Shown here: positions 17,914 to 28,206 of the stretch, piece after piece
Layout of the letters: each line of letters opens with the position of its first letter
How positions within the stretch are numbered: the first letter of the stretch is position 1
Assembly: GCF_001613465.1 (NCBI RefSeq)
Contig: NZ_BDCK01000022.1
Location: 44,289 to 108,288, forward strand
Reading direction: 5' to 3'
DNA: 64,000 bases
Source of the DNA: Nocardia niwae NBRC 108934 = DSM 45340
Lineage (GTDB): Bacteria; Actinomycetota; Actinomycetes; Mycobacteriales; Mycobacteriaceae
The notes under the pieces: generated by a model
Seen by the model: only the letters and a program-made list of their open reading frames with translations
Told to the model about the DNA's origin: nothing
The model's database searches: none
Program-made: the position numbers and the translations under genes

Positions 17914-19455
17914 TCAGATCTTCGCGTTCGTAACCCACAGCCACCATTGCCGCGTGGAGCGCAGTGGACCCATCCTGCGGCAGAACCCGACCGCGGCCAG
18001 ATCGTCGGCGATCTCCTGCGCGGCGATCTGCAGGCCGAGGAAGGTGTCCACACCGACGAACGGCCCGCCGAGCGCCGCGCTGCCGGAGGCGTATATCCGG
18101 CCCGCGCCGCTGCGGGTGCCGATCAGCTCGAAGGTCGTCTCCACGTCCAGCCTGCCGAGTGGATTGCGCCCCGCGCCGGCGTGGTCCAGCAGGTCGGCCA
18201 GCAGCCGGTGCTCGCGGATATCGGCTTCCAACCCCGTGCAGTCGATGATGTAGTCGACGGTGGTGTCGAACGGTTGCGTCGGCGGTGGAAACGGCAGCGG
18301 CGCGCTGGTGTCCGGCAGAATCGTCGCGACCACGCCTTGGCGGCTCCCGGCGGGACGCGGAGCCCGCATCGTGCCTGCCATCACCTGGTACCAGCCCTCC
18401 CGGCGTCCGCGGCGCAACTGTTCCTGCCAGTTGTCCCGGATCGGGGTGTTGGTGCCCGAGATCTCCTTGTACGCCCGCGCCCGTTCCTCGCCTTGCAGCC
18501 GCCGCACCTTCTGCTTGAGCTGACCGCCCCACACCGACTTCGGATAGTTGAAACCCTGGTAGGCCCACCCGTCGCCGCCCTTGCGCCTGCTGAAGATGTT
18601 CTTGCCGTGCGGACCGGCGATATACGTGCGGAACAGGTGCAGGATGCGGGTGTCGAGCCGGTAGGAGTCCCGGTCGTCGATGAGCCGCTGTAAGACGCGG
18701 CTGGCCACGATCCCGCTGCCGCGGATGAGCACGGTGCCCGGACGGCGCTGCAGCGCCTGGTAGACGTGCTCGTGCGGTTCGTAGGCGTTGACCACGCGTG
18801 TCGGATCACGGTGGGTCTCGCGGTACTCCTGCAGGTCCGGCAGTAGCTTCAGACCCGGATAGCCCACCGCGACATGCACATACGTGCTGCGGAATGCCAC
18901 CCGCTTGGTCGGCGTCGAGCCCGCGGGCGGGGTGAGGATGGTGAAGTATCCGCCACCGTGGCGCTTGCGGACCATCCGCACGTGGCCGCGGTGCAGCGAG
19001 CGGGTGTAGCCGATGCGGTGGAATTCCCGTTCCATGGCGGCGAAGGCCTGGCCCGCGCGCGGGGTGTAGTAGTTGGCGAAGATCGGCTCGGTGAAGACGT
19101 TCCACAGCGGCTTGATCGATCGGTCCGCGATGGCCTCTCGCACCGCGTAGGACGGGAAACCCCAGATGTTGTCGGGAGTCGAGGCCGAGTCGCTGCGCAG
19201 GCGCTCGCGGCGGGGGATCTGCGACACCCTGGTGAGGTACTCGTAGGACGCCCAGGGGTGCTCCTGCGGACCGAGCACCGCCATCGCCTCGGCGGGCACG
19301 CCGAAGATCCGGAGGGTGTCGTAGGTGACGAACGACCCGATTCCGCTGCCGATGGTCACGAACGGTACGTCGATCACCGGAATCCCCGCGCTGCCCAGCA
19401 TTTCATCGGTCCACACGTCGGTGCCGACGAGGGCCTGCGTGATATCTCCCCGCAT
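17914..19455 (-). CDS. FAD/NAD(P)-binding-fold protein, unknown substrate
   Basis: The protein has 513 residues. A dinucleotide-binding-like strand-turn-helix sits near residue 35 (FVTIGSGIGSFVTYDTLRIFG). A second Rossmann-like element lies in the middle (RPGTVLIRGSGIVASRVLQRL). Near the end IIDCTGLEADIREH and GRIYASGSAALGGPFVGVDT resemble the closing motifs of two-dinucleotide flavoproteins. This suggests an oxidoreductase or monooxygenase-like fold, but no exact family was recognised and the first motif departs from GxGxxG. It is the first gene of a tight operon with a small membrane protein and an FHA protein. Confidence 0.6.
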   Translation of the reverse strand: MRGDITQALVGTDVWTDEMLGSAGIPVIDVPFVTIGSGIGSFVTYDTLRIFGVPAEAMAVLGPQEHPWASYEYLTRVSQIPRRERLRSDSASTPDNIWGFPSYAVREAIADRSIKPLWNVFTEPIFANYYTPRAGQAFAAMEREFHRIGYTRSLHRGHVRMVRKRHGGGYFTILTPPAGSTPTKRVAFRSTYVHVAVGYPGLKLLPDLQEYRETHRDPTRVVNAYEPHEHVYQALQRRPGTVLIRGSGIVASRVLQRLIDDRDSYRLDTRILHLFRTYIAGPHGKNIFSRRKGGDGWAYQGFNYPKSVWGGQLKQKVRRLQGEERARAYKEISGTNTPIRDNWQEQLRRGRREGWYQVMAGTMRAPRPAGSRQGVVATILPDTSAPLPFPPPTQPFDTTVDYIIDCTGLEADIREHRLLADLLDHAGAGRNPLGRLDVETTFELIGTRSGAGRIYASGSAALGGPFVGVDTFLGLQIAAQEIADDLAAVGFCRRMGPLRSTRQWWLWVTNAKI

Positions 19456-19596
19456 TGGGCGGACTTTACCGGCAGATTCTTATCGACTGCTTGCCATCGG
19501 CTTCAGCCGGACGACCCCGCCGGTGACGCGCGGTGCGCGACGCGCGCGAACGATCTGCGGCAAACCTGCCACGCGGTCCACCCTCGCGGACGTACC

Positions 19597-20016
19597 ATGC
19601 CGTGCGTGGCCGATTCCCCTCGTTCCACCCCGCTGCGGGTTCTCGTGTACAGCAACGACGCCGACACCAGGCGTCAGGTGATCCAGGCCTTGGGCAAGCG
19701 TCCGAGCCAGGAGTTGCCGGAGTTCGAGTACCTCGAGGTCGCCACCGCCCCCGTGGTGATCGCACAGATGGATGCCGGAGGCATAGACCTGGCGGTGCTC
19801 GACGGCGAGGCCAGTCCGGCCGGCGGACTCGGCATCGCCAAGCAATTGAAGGACGAGGTCGATCCGTGCCCGCCGTTACTGGTGCTCACCGGCCGGCCCG
19901 ACGACGCCTGGCTTGCCAGCTGGTCGCGCGCCGAGGCCGCGGTGGCGCATCCGATCGATCCGCTCCGGCTCACCGAGGCCGTCGTCGCGCTGCTGCGCAG
20001 CCGTTCCGCGGCCTGA
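19597..20016 (+). CDS. Degenerate response-regulator receiver protein (Rv3143-like)
   Basis: A single receiver-fold domain of 139 residues with no output domain. The beta-3 Asp is present (DLAVLDGEA) and so is the Thr of beta-4 (LLVLTGRPD). The usual acidic pair after beta-1 is replaced by SND (VLVYSNDADTR), and the beta-5 Lys is replaced in AHPIDP. Normal aspartate phosphorylation is therefore doubtful. It closely follows the pattern of M. tuberculosis Rv3143, which also lies just before nuoA. Conserved position suggests a role tied to complex I or respiration, but this is inference. An alternative GTG start lies nine bases downstream. Confidence 0.85.
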   Translation: MPCVADSPRSTPLRVLVYSNDADTRRQVIQALGKRPSQELPEFEYLEVATAPVVIAQMDAGGIDLAVLDGEASPAGGLGIAKQLKDEVDPCPPLLVLTGRPDDAWLASWSRAEAAVAHPIDPLRLTEAVVALLRSRSAA

Positions 20017-20504
20017 CCGAGAGACGCGCTCACCCGCGGCCACACTCCGGGCATTCATAGCGATCATGAATTAGTCCAGCCGTCGGGGCGGTCGCGGTCC
20101 GAGGCCGGGAAAACGCCCTCCGAACTCTCCCCCTTCCACTCCCCCGGTCGCTGTGCCGCTGTCGCCCTCCCCGACTCCGAACCCGCTCGGGACCACATTT
20201 GACGTCGCAGTACGCGACAGCCCGGCATTGCCAACTGACCGTTCACCCAACGTCGCGCGCGCCTTCCCGGATTACCACCGTTTCGGTCATAAATGCTTGT
20301 ACTGAATTCGATCAAACAGCGTCGCCAAACCCGCTGCGGAGTTCCCTATCGGTTGTAGGCTGTGCCGTACCTCACATGGAAGCGGATCAGGGAATGACCG
20401 GTTCCAGGTAGAGCCGAGGGCGAGTCTGGCCGAGGCGGACAACGACGTCAGCCCGCCTCGGACGCTGTTGTCAGCTGCAGCTCGCAAGGAGGGGAAGTGC
20501 AGTC
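20017..20504 (+). promoter_or_regulatory. Non-coding leader region of the nuo operon
   Basis: There are 488 bases without a convincing gene before nuoA. The stretch has AT-rich patches (around 20280-20315) and a weak dyad ATTCAT-N7-ATGAAT at 20053-20071. AAGGAGGGG precedes the nuoA GTG. The operon promoter is expected here; no specific sigma-factor motif could be fixed by eye. Confidence 0.45.
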
Positions 20505-20885
20505 GTGAATATCGAGGTGCCGACGCTCGTACTCGGCGCGATCGCGGCGGCGTTCGCGCTGTTCTCCATTGTCCTATCCGCCCTGGTCGGCCCGAAACGA
20601 CGCAACCGGGCGAAGCTGGAACCCTACGAATGCGGTATCGAACCCACTCCGCATGCCGTGGCCGGCGGACCGGGAAACGTGACCGGGCAACGCTTTCCGG
20701 TGAAGTACTACCTCACCGCGATGTTGTTCATCATCTTCGACATCGAGATCGTGTTCCTCTACCCGTGGGCAGTCCACTTCGATGCGCTCGGTCTCTTCGG
20801 TCTGGCCGCGATGGCGTTGTTCATCGTCAACGTCTCGGTGGCCTACGCCTACGAGTGGAAGCGCGGCGGGCTCAGCTGGGACTGA
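20505..20885 (+). CDS. nuoA: NADH-quinone oxidoreductase subunit A
   Basis: This small membrane subunit lies at the junction of the arms of complex I (126 residues). It has three transmembrane segments and the conserved loop KLEPYECGIEPTPH between the first and second, which lines the quinone-tunnel region. Then come RFPVKYYLTAMLFIIFDIE and a final helix. The GTG at 20505 follows a strong AAGGAGGGG. It is the first gene of a thirteen-frame operon covering all fourteen subunits, in the order A-B-C-D-E-F-G-HI-J-K-L-M-N. Confidence 0.97.
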   Translation: MNIEVPTLVLGAIAAAFALFSIVLSALVGPKRRNRAKLEPYECGIEPTPHAVAGGPGNVTGQRFPVKYYLTAMLFIIFDIEIVFLYPWAVHFDALGLFGLAAMALFIVNVSVAYAYEWKRGGLSWD

Positions 20886-20936
20886 ATGCCGCGCAGCCGA
20901 ATTCGTAGCCGACGAGTGGAAGCGAGTCAGTAGAAC

Positions 20937-21491
20937 ATGGGTCTCGAGGAAAAACTGCCCAGCGGCTTCCTGCTGAGCACGGTCGAGGATTTCGCCGGAT
21001 TCCTGCGCAAGGGCTCCCTGTGGCCTGCCACCTTCGGGCTGGCGTGCTGCGCCATCGAGATGATGGCCACCGGCGGAGGCCGTTTCGATATCGCCCGTTT
21101 CGGCATGGAAGCCTTCCGTGCATCGCCGCGGCAGGCCGATCTGATGATCGTCGCAGGCCGGGTGAGCCAGAAGATGGCCCCGGTCCTGCGCCAGGTCTAT
21201 GACCAGATGACCGAACCGAAATGGGTACTGGCGATGGGCGTCTGTGCCTCGTCGGGCGGGATGTTCAACAACTACGCCATCGTGCAGGGCGTCGATCATG
21301 TGGTGCCGGTCGACATCTACCTGCCCGGCTGCCCGCCCCGGCCGGAGATGCTGCTCAACGCGATCCTGGCACTGCACGCCAAAATTCAACAGATGCCGCT
21401 CGGCGTCAATCGCGAGGAGGCCATCCGCGCCGCCGAACAGGCGGCGCTCGCCTCGACGCCGACCATCCGGATGGAGGGTCTGCTGCGATGA
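20937..21491 (+). CDS. nuoB: NADH-quinone oxidoreductase subunit B
   Basis: Carries iron-sulphur cluster N2, the last electron carrier before quinone. The 184-residue protein has the tandem Cys pair (LACCAIEMM, residues 37-38), a third ligand in [14 protein letters not shown], and the fourth in [12 protein letters not shown]. Its length is normal for actinobacterial NuoB, with a C-terminal extension that ends TIRMEGLLR. It lies 51 bases after nuoA and overlaps nuoC by four bases. Confidence 0.97.
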   Translation: MGLEEKLPSGFLLSTVEDFAGFLRKGSLWPATFGLACCAIEMMATGGGRFDIARFGMEAFRASPRQADLMIVAGRVSQKMAPVLRQVYDQMTEPKWVLAMGVCASSGGMFNNYAIVQGVDHVVPVDIYLPGCPPRPEMLLNAILALHAKIQQMPLGVNREEAIRAAEQAALASTPTIRMEGLLR

Positions 21492-22264
21492 CCTTCGACA
21501 CCCCCGACGACACCGACGCCCCGCCCGCGCACGACGCGATCGACGCCGCGGCCACCGCGGGCCCCGAAGGCACCCTGCCCGAGGAGGACTCCGCACAGAC
21601 CGGCGGCGACGTGATCGGCGTGCGCCGTGGCATGTTCGGTGTCACCGGCACCGGCGACACCTCCGGTTACGGCCGGCTGGTGCGCCCGGTCACCCTGCCC
21701 GGCAGCACGCCCGCCCCGTACGGCGGGTACTTCGACCAGGTGGTCGACGCGCTGCGTGCGGCGCTCATCGCCACCGGCGTCCGCCTGGAAGCGGCGCTGG
21801 AGAAAGTGATCGTCTTCCGCGGCGAACTCACCCTGCACGCGCACCGTGAGCAGCTGCTGACCGTGGCTCGCGCCTTGCGCGACGACCCCGCACTGCGATT
21901 CGAGCTCTGCCTCGGCGTCGACGGCGTGCACTATCCGGAGGATTCCGGACGTGAACTGCATGCCGTCTATCACCTCATGTCGATCACGCACAACCGCCGC
22001 CTGCGGGTAGAGGCCGCCGCGCCGGACGCGGACCCGCACATTCCGTCGCTCTACGAGGTGTATCCGACCACCGATTGGCACGAACGCGAGACCTACGACT
22101 TCTTCGGCATCCGGTTCGACGGGCACCCCTCGCTCACCCGGATCACCATGCCGGACGACTGGCGCGGCCACCCCCAGCGCAAGGACTACCCGCTCGGCGG
22201 GATCCCGGTCGAATACAAGGGCGCGCGCATCCCGCCGCCCGACGAGCGGAGGGCATACAGCTGA
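21488..22264 (+). CDS. nuoC: NADH-quinone oxidoreductase subunit C
   Basis: A peripheral-arm subunit of 258 residues that packs against NuoD. The first 60 residues are acidic and low-complexity ([18 protein letters not shown]), as in mycobacterial NuoC. The conserved 30-kDa-subunit core follows, with [35 protein letters not shown] and [15 protein letters not shown]. NuoC and NuoD are separate here, unlike in E. coli where they are fused. The start overlaps the nuoB stop (ATGA) and the stop overlaps nuoD by one base. Confidence 0.96.
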   Translation: MTFDTPDDTDAPPAHDAIDAAATAGPEGTLPEEDSAQTGGDVIGVRRGMFGVTGTGDTSGYGRLVRPVTLPGSTPAPYGGYFDQVVDALRAALIATGVRLEAALEKVIVFRGELTLHAHREQLLTVARALRDDPALRFELCLGVDGVHYPEDSGRELHAVYHLMSITHNRRLRVEAAAPDADPHIPSLYEVYPTTDWHERETYDFFGIRFDGHPSLTRITMPDDWRGHPQRKDYPLGGIPVEYKGARIPPPDERRAYS

Positions 22265-23589
22265 TGAACGACACCGACACCGAGCCCGATGTCACCGACC
22301 CCGAGCCCACCACGATCACCGTCGCGGGACAGGACTGGGACCAGGTGGCCGAGACGCTGTCCGGCGCGGGCGAGGAACGCATCGTCGTCAACATGGGTCC
22401 GCAGCACCCGTCCACCCACGGCGTGCTGCGCCTGATCCTGGAGATCGAAGGCGAAACGGTCACCGAGGCCCGCTGTGGCATCGGCTACCTGCACACCGGA
22501 ATCGAGAAGAACCTCGAATTCCGCAACTGGACCCAGGGCGTCACCTTCGTCACCCGCATGGACTACCTGTCGCCGTTCTTCAACGAGACGGCGTACTGCC
22601 TGGGCGTGGAGAAGCTGCTCGACATCACCGAACAGATCCCCGAGCGCGCCACGGTCGTGCGCGTGCTGCTGATGGAGCTCAACCGCATCTCCTCGCACCT
22701 GGTCGCCCTCGCCACCGGCGGCATGGAACTGGGCGCGCTGACGCCGATGCTGTTCGGCTTCCGCGAACGCGAGCTCATCCTCGACGTGTTCGAGACGATC
22801 ACCGGCCTGCGCATGAACCACGCCTACATCCGCCCCGGCGGCCTGGCTCAGGACCTGCCCGACAACGGGGTCACCAAGGTGCGCGAACTGCTCGCGCTGC
22901 TGCCCAAACGGCTGCGCGACATGGAACACCTGCTCACCGCCAACCCGATCTGGAAGGCGCGCACCCAGAACATCGGCTACCTCGACCTGCAGGGGTGCAT
23001 GGCCCTCGGCATCACCGGTCCCGTGCTGCGCGCCACCGGCCTGCCGCACGATCTGCGCAAAGCCCAGCCCTACTGCGGCTACGAGAACTACGAGTTCGAC
23101 ATCCCCACCACCACCGGATGTGACTGCTACGGCCGTTACGTCATCCGGGTGGAGGAGATGAAGGAGTCGCTGAAAATCGTCGAGCAGTGCCTGGACCGGC
23201 TGCGTCCCGGCCCGGTCATGATCGACGACAAGAAGATCGCCTGGCCGGCCGACCTCCAGGTCGGCGCGGACGGACTCGGCAACTCCCCCAAGCACATCGG
23301 CAAGATCATGGGCACGTCCATGGAGGGGCTGATCCACCACTTCAAGCTGGTCACCGAAGGCATCCGCGTCCCCGCGGGCCAGGTGTACACGGCGGTGGAG
23401 TCACCGCGCGGCGAACTGGGCGTGCACATGGTCAGCGACGGCGGCACCCGGCCCTACCGGGTGCACTATCGCGACCCCTCGTTCACCAATCTGCAAGCGG
23501 TCGCGGCGATGTGCGAAGGCGGCATGGTCGCCGACGTCATCGCCTCGGTCGCCAGCATCGACCCGGTCATGGGCGGAGTGGACCGATGA
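22264..23589 (+). CDS. nuoD: NADH-quinone oxidoreductase subunit D
   Basis: This 441-residue 49-kDa-type subunit forms the quinone-binding pocket with NuoB. Key segments are [21 protein letters not shown] with the quinone-site His, the [12 protein letters not shown] turn, [19 protein letters not shown], and the hydrogenase-derived C-terminal [21 protein letters not shown] 35-residue acidic N-terminal extension precedes the core. It is joined to its neighbours by a one-base overlap upstream and a four-base overlap (ATGA) with nuoE. Confidence 0.97.
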   Translation: MNDTDTEPDVTDPEPTTITVAGQDWDQVAETLSGAGEERIVVNMGPQHPSTHGVLRLILEIEGETVTEARCGIGYLHTGIEKNLEFRNWTQGVTFVTRMDYLSPFFNETAYCLGVEKLLDITEQIPERATVVRVLLMELNRISSHLVALATGGMELGALTPMLFGFRERELILDVFETITGLRMNHAYIRPGGLAQDLPDNGVTKVRELLALLPKRLRDMEHLLTANPIWKARTQNIGYLDLQGCMALGITGPVLRATGLPHDLRKAQPYCGYENYEFDIPTTTGCDCYGRYVIRVEEMKESLKIVEQCLDRLRPGPVMIDDKKIAWPADLQVGADGLGNSPKHIGKIMGTSMEGLIHHFKLVTEGIRVPAGQVYTAVESPRGELGVHMVSDGGTRPYRVHYRDPSFTNLQAVAAMCEGGMVADVIASVASIDPVMGGVDR

Positions 23590-24353
23590 ATTCGGCAACA
23601 CACGGGGATATCCCGAACGGCGGCTACGGAACCAGTGGGACGCAAGTCCTGCTCAAGCTCAGCACCCGGCCCGAGCCCTATCAGCCTTTCGTGCGCGAAC
23701 GGCTCGAAACCGACGCCAAGGAGATCATCGCGCGCTATCCGCATCCGCGCTCGGCGCTGCTGCCGCTGCTGCACCTGGTGCAGTCCGAGGAAGGCTACGT
23801 CACCGGCACCGGCATCGAGTTCTGCGCGGAGCAATTGGGTTTGACGGGCGCCGAAGTCACCGCGGTGGCCACCTTCTACTCGATGTTCCGGCGCACACCC
23901 ACCGGCGACTACCACGTCGGGGTATGCACCAACACGCTGTGCGCGGTCATGGGCGGCGACGCCATCCTCGCCGCGCTCGAGCGCCACCTCGGCGTCGGGC
24001 ACGGCGAGACCACGGCGGACGGATCGATCACCCTCGAGCACGTCGAGTGCAACGCGGCCTGCGACTTCGCGCCGGTGGTCATGGTCAACTGGGAATTCTT
24101 CGACAACCAGACCCCCGAATCCGCGCGGGCCCTGGTCGACGCGCTGCGAGCCGGGCAGCAGGTCACCCCGAGCCGGGGCGCGCCGCTGTGCACGTTCAAG
24201 CAGACCGCCCGCATCCTCGCCGGGTTCCCCGACGAGCGCCCCGGCGTGCTCGACGGCGCCGCCGGTGACGCGACGCTCGCCGGTCTGCGGGTCGCCCGCG
24301 AACAGGGTATGCAAGCCCCTGCTCCACAAGAAGATCCGGAGGTTGCGCGATGA
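23586..24353 (+). CDS. nuoE: NADH-quinone oxidoreductase subunit E
   Basis: A thioredoxin-fold subunit of 255 residues that binds the [2Fe-2S] cluster N1a. The four ligands are visible in [13 protein letters not shown] and [13 protein letters not shown]. The N-terminal helical bundle ([20 protein letters not shown]) is normal. The C-terminal extension of about 60 residues ([20 protein letters not shown] and after) is typical of actinobacterial NuoE. It overlaps nuoD and nuoF by four bases each, so the E-F pair of the NADH module is translationally coupled. Confidence 0.96.
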   Translation: MNSATHGDIPNGGYGTSGTQVLLKLSTRPEPYQPFVRERLETDAKEIIARYPHPRSALLPLLHLVQSEEGYVTGTGIEFCAEQLGLTGAEVTAVATFYSMFRRTPTGDYHVGVCTNTLCAVMGGDAILAALERHLGVGHGETTADGSITLEHVECNAACDFAPVVMVNWEFFDNQTPESARALVDALRAGQQVTPSRGAPLCTFKQTARILAGFPDERPGVLDGAAGDATLAGLRVAREQGMQAPAPQEDPEVAR

Positions 24354-25672
24354 CGCTCACTCCGGTGCTGAGCACCTACTGGGACGATCCGCAGTCCTGG
24401 ACGATGGACACCTATCTGCGCCACGACGGCTACCAGGCGCTGCGCACCGCCCTGCGGATGGAACCGGACCAGATCATCCAGGCCGTCAAAGACGCGGGCC
24501 TGCGCGGCCGCGGCGGCGCAGGCTTCCCCACCGGCATGAAATGGAGTTTCATCCCGCAGGGCCCCGGACCAGACGGCGTCACCAAACCGCACTACCTGGT
24601 GGTGAACGCCGACGAGTCGGAACCAGGCACCTGCAAAGACATTCCGCTGATGCTCGCCTCGCCGCACGCGTTGATCGAAGGCGTCGTCATCGCGGCCTAC
24701 GCCATTCGCGCGGCGCACGCGTTCATCTACGTGCGCGGCGAGGTCGTTCCGGTGCTGCGGCGCCTGCAGGCCGCGGTGGCCCAGGCCTATGCGGCGGGTT
24801 TCCTGGGGCACGACATCCTCGGTTCCGGCTACGACCTCGAGCTGATCGTGCACGCGGGCGCGGGCGCCTACATCTGCGGTGAGGAAACGGCACTGCTGGA
24901 CTCGCTGGAAGGCCGCCGCGGCCAGCCTCGCCTGCGTCCGCCGTTCCCCGCCGTCGCCGGGCTGTATGCCTGCCCGACCGTGGTGAACAACGTGGAATCC
25001 ATCGCCAGCGTGCCGCCGATCATCCGCAACGGCATCGCCTGGTTCCGCTCCATGGGCAGCGAGAGGTCACCCGGATTCACCCTTTACTCGCTGTCGGGTC
25101 ACGTCGCCCGGCCGGGGCAGTACGAGGCGCCGCTCGGCGTCACACTGCGTGAACTGCTCGGCTACGCGGGCGGCGTGCGCGCCGGGCACCGGGTGAAGTT
25201 CTGGACACCCGGCGGGTCGTCCACGCCGCTGTTCACCGAGGAGCACCTCGACGTGCCGCTCGACTACGAAGGCGTCGCGAGCGCGGGATCCATGCTCGGC
25301 ACCAAGGCACTGCAGATCTTCGACGACACCACCTGCGTGGTGCGGGCCGTGCTGCGCTGGACCCAGTTCTACGCCCACGAGTCCTGCGGCAAGTGCACGC
25401 CCTGCCGGGAGGGCACCTACTGGCTGGTGCAATTGCTGGAACGGATCGAAGCGGGCACCGGCGTCACGTCCGACCTGGACAAGCTCCTCGACATCAGCGA
25501 CACCATCAACGGCAAGTCGTTCTGCGCCCTCGGCGACGGCGCGGCCAGTCCGATCATCTCCTCGCTGAAGTACTTCCGCGACGAATACGCCGAGCACCTG
25601 CGGCTCGGCGCATGCCCATTCGACCCGGCGCGCTCCACCGCATGGGCCGAGTCAGGAGAAGAGGTCCGATGA
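24350..25672 (+). CDS. nuoF: NADH-quinone oxidoreductase subunit F
   Basis: This 440-residue entry subunit takes hydride from NADH. It has the NADH site [18 protein letters not shown] and the FMN-binding region [13 protein letters not shown] with [19 protein letters not shown]. The [4Fe-4S] N3 cluster ligands lie in [12 protein letters not shown] with a distant Cys in FCALGDGAA. Its length and motif order are normal. It overlaps nuoE and nuoG by four bases. Confidence 0.97.
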   Translation: MTLTPVLSTYWDDPQSWTMDTYLRHDGYQALRTALRMEPDQIIQAVKDAGLRGRGGAGFPTGMKWSFIPQGPGPDGVTKPHYLVVNADESEPGTCKDIPLMLASPHALIEGVVIAAYAIRAAHAFIYVRGEVVPVLRRLQAAVAQAYAAGFLGHDILGSGYDLELIVHAGAGAYICGEETALLDSLEGRRGQPRLRPPFPAVAGLYACPTVVNNVESIASVPPIIRNGIAWFRSMGSERSPGFTLYSLSGHVARPGQYEAPLGVTLRELLGYAGGVRAGHRVKFWTPGGSSTPLFTEEHLDVPLDYEGVASAGSMLGTKALQIFDDTTCVVRAVLRWTQFYAHESCGKCTPCREGTYWLVQLLERIEAGTGVTSDLDKLLDISDTINGKSFCALGDGAASPIISSLKYFRDEYAEHLRLGACPFDPARSTAWAESGEEVR

Positions 25673-28206
25673 AACCGGTATCGCGCAGCGATTCGATCAA
25701 CGGTGGCGGCCGGGCGACGGGTGGGCCCGCCATCGTGCGAGACCACACCGGCGGGCCCGCTCCCGCCGACCTGGTGACCGTGACCATCGACGACACGGAG
25801 GTCAGCGTCCCGCCGGGCACGCTGCTGATCCGTGCCGCCGAACTCATCGGCATCCAGATCCCCCGCTTCTGTGACCATCCGCTGCTGGACCCGGTCGGCG
25901 CCTGCCGCCAATGCCTGGTCGAGGTCGAGGGACAGCGCAAGCCGGTCGCCTCCTGCACCATGGCCGTCACCGACGGCATGGTGGTCCGCACCCAGCTCAC
26001 CTCGCCCGCCGCCGACAAGGCGCAGGAGGGCGTGATGGAACTGCTGCTGATCAACCATCCGCTCGATTGCCCGGTGTGCGACAAGGGCGGCGAATGCCCG
26101 CTGCAGAACCAGGCGATGTCCACCGGCCGCGCCGAATCCCGGTTCGACGGCCGCAAACGTACATATCCCAAACCGATTCCGCTGTCCACGGCCGTGCTGC
26201 TGGACCGGGAACGCTGCGTGCTCTGCGCCCGCTGCACCCGGTTCTCCCAGCAGATCGCGGGCGATCCGTTCATCGAATTGATGGACCGCGGCGCTCTGCA
26301 ACAGGTCGGCACCGCACAGGCCGAACCGCTGGACTCCTACTTCTCCGGCAACACCGTGCAGATCTGCCCGGTCGGCGCGCTCACCGGCACCGCCTACCGA
26401 TTCCGCGCGCGGCCGTTCGATCTGGTGTCCAGCCCGAACGTCTGCGAGCACTGCGCCTCCGGCTGCGCCCAGCGCACCGACCACCGGCGCGGCAAGGTCC
26501 TGCGCCGGCTGGCCGGGGACGACCCGCAGGTCAACGAGGAGTGGAACTGCGACAAGGGCCGGTGGGCGTTCGCCTACGCCACCGAGCCCGACCGGCTCAC
26601 CACCCCTCTGGTGCGTGGCTGGGACGGCGAACTCGCCCCCGCCTCCTGGTCGCAGGCGCTGGCCGCCGCCGCGGAGGGATTGGCCGCGTCGTTCGGCAAC
26701 GCGGGCGTGCTCGTCGGCGGCCGGGTCACCGAAGAGGACGCCTACGCCTACGCGAAGTTCGCACGGGTCGCCCTCGGCACCAACGACATCGACTTCCGCT
26801 CCCGCGCGCATTCGGCGGAGGAGGCCGACTTCCTCGCCGCCCGCGTCGCGGGCCAGGACGGCACGGTGACCTACGACAGCATGGAGGCCGCGCCGGTCGT
26901 CCTGCTCGTCGGATTCGAACCCGAAGAAGAATCGCCGATCGTCTACCTGCGGTTGCGCAAGGCCGCCCGCAAGAACCGCCTGCCGATCTACTCGCTCGCG
27001 CCGTACTCCTCACGCGGGCTCGACCGCATGTCCGGCCGACTGATGCGCGCCGTGCCGGGGGCCGAGCCGCATCTGCTCGACGCCATCCGCACCGGCGAGA
27101 TCACCACGCCCGGCGCGGATCCCGCCCAGCTGGCCGATCTGGCCCGGCTGCTGCGCGAACCCGGCGCCGTGATCATGGTCGGCGAGCGGATGGCAGGTGT
27201 CGCGGGCGCGCTGTCGGCCGCCGTGCGCCTCGCCGAGGCGACCGGAGCGGCCCTGGCCTGGGTGCCGCGCCGGGCCGGCGAACGCGGCGCGGTCGAAGCG
27301 GGCGCGCTGCCCGGCCTGCTGCCCGGCGGCCGGCCCGTCGCCGATCCCCGTGCCCGCCAACAGGTTCGGGCGGTCTGGAACGTGCCCGAGCTGCCCGTCG
27401 GCGCGGGCCGGGATACGACGGCCATCCTGGAGGCCGCGTCCGGGCTCGGCGCCCTGGTCATCGGCGGTGTCGACGTCGCCGATCTGCCCGACCCGGCCGC
27501 CGCGCTGGCCGCCATCGACGCGGCCAGGTTCGTGGTGAGCCTGGAACTGCGCCGCAGCCCGGTCACCGAACGCGCCGACGTGGTGTTCCCGGTGGCCGCG
27601 GCCATGGAGAAGGCAGGCACCTTCCGCACCTGGGAGGGCAGGCCACGCCCGTTCGCCGCCGCGCTCGGCGACGACATGGTGCGCCGACGGACCGCGCCGC
27701 TGTCGGATCAGCGGGTGCTGCACGCCGTCGCCGAGGAGATGTCGGTGCGCTTGGGCCTGCCCGACGTCGAGTCCGCCCGCGCCGAACTCGCCGAACTCGG
27801 CGCGTGGGACGGCGCGCCCGTCACCGCACCCACCCACCAGCCGCATCCGCTGCCGCGGCCCGAACCCGGCACCGCGGTGCTCGCCAGTTGGCGGATGCTG
27901 CTGGACGAGGGGCGCATGCAGGACGGCGAACCGAATCTCGCGGGCATCGCCCGGCCTCCGGTGGTGCGCCTGTCGGCCGCCACCGCCGCCGAACTCGGCG
28001 TGCAGCCCGACGATCCGGTCACCGTCGCCACCAGCCGTGGCGCCGTCACGCTGCCCCTGATGATCAGCGACCTGCCCGAGCGGGTGGTGTGGCTGCCGCA
28101 GCACTCGCCCGGCTGCTCCATCGCCGAGCAGCTCGCCGTCCAGCCCGGCGCGATCGTGCATCTGCGGCACGCCGACGAGAGGATGAAGGAGCACCGTCAT
28201 GAGTGA
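25669..28206 (+). CDS. nuoG: NADH-quinone oxidoreductase subunit G
   Basis: The large iron-sulphur subunit (845 residues). The N-terminal ferredoxin-like domain binds a [2Fe-2S] cluster ([20 protein letters not shown]). HxxxCxxC-type and 4Fe-4S sites follow ([20 protein letters not shown], then [14 protein letters not shown]). A molybdopterin-type domain starts at [20 protein letters not shown], with the extra N7-type cysteines present. The rest is a catalytically inactive molybdoenzyme-like scaffold. It overlaps nuoF by four bases and the fused nuoH-nuoI frame by eight. Confidence 0.97.
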   Translation: MKPVSRSDSINGGGRATGGPAIVRDHTGGPAPADLVTVTIDDTEVSVPPGTLLIRAAELIGIQIPRFCDHPLLDPVGACRQCLVEVEGQRKPVASCTMAVTDGMVVRTQLTSPAADKAQEGVMELLLINHPLDCPVCDKGGECPLQNQAMSTGRAESRFDGRKRTYPKPIPLSTAVLLDRERCVLCARCTRFSQQIAGDPFIELMDRGALQQVGTAQAEPLDSYFSGNTVQICPVGALTGTAYRFRARPFDLVSSPNVCEHCASGCAQRTDHRRGKVLRRLAGDDPQVNEEWNCDKGRWAFAYATEPDRLTTPLVRGWDGELAPASWSQALAAAAEGLAASFGNAGVLVGGRVTEEDAYAYAKFARVALGTNDIDFRSRAHSAEEADFLAARVAGQDGTVTYDSMEAAPVVLLVGFEPEEESPIVYLRLRKAARKNRLPIYSLAPYSSRGLDRMSGRLMRAVPGAEPHLLDAIRTGEITTPGADPAQLADLARLLREPGAVIMVGERMAGVAGALSAAVRLAEATGAALAWVPRRAGERGAVEAGALPGLLPGGRPVADPRARQQVRAVWNVPELPVGAGRDTTAILEAASGLGALVIGGVDVADLPDPAAALAAIDAARFVVSLELRRSPVTERADVVFPVAAAMEKAGTFRTWEGRPRPFAAALGDDMVRRRTAPLSDQRVLHAVAEEMSVRLGLPDVESARAELAELGAWDGAPVTAPTHQPHPLPRPEPGTAVLASWRMLLDEGRMQDGEPNLAGIARPPVVRLSAATAAELGVQPDDPVTVATSRGAVTLPLMISDLPERVVWLPQHSPGCSIAEQLAVQPGAIVHLRHADERMKEHRHE

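Noticed and set aside
17471..18568. Minus-strand frame that would extend the FHA protein to 889 residues
   Set aside because: It runs antisense-frame through the membrane-protein gene and part of the flavoprotein-like gene on the same strand and shows no family pattern; the GTG at 17470 overlaps the preceding stop, as expected in this operon.
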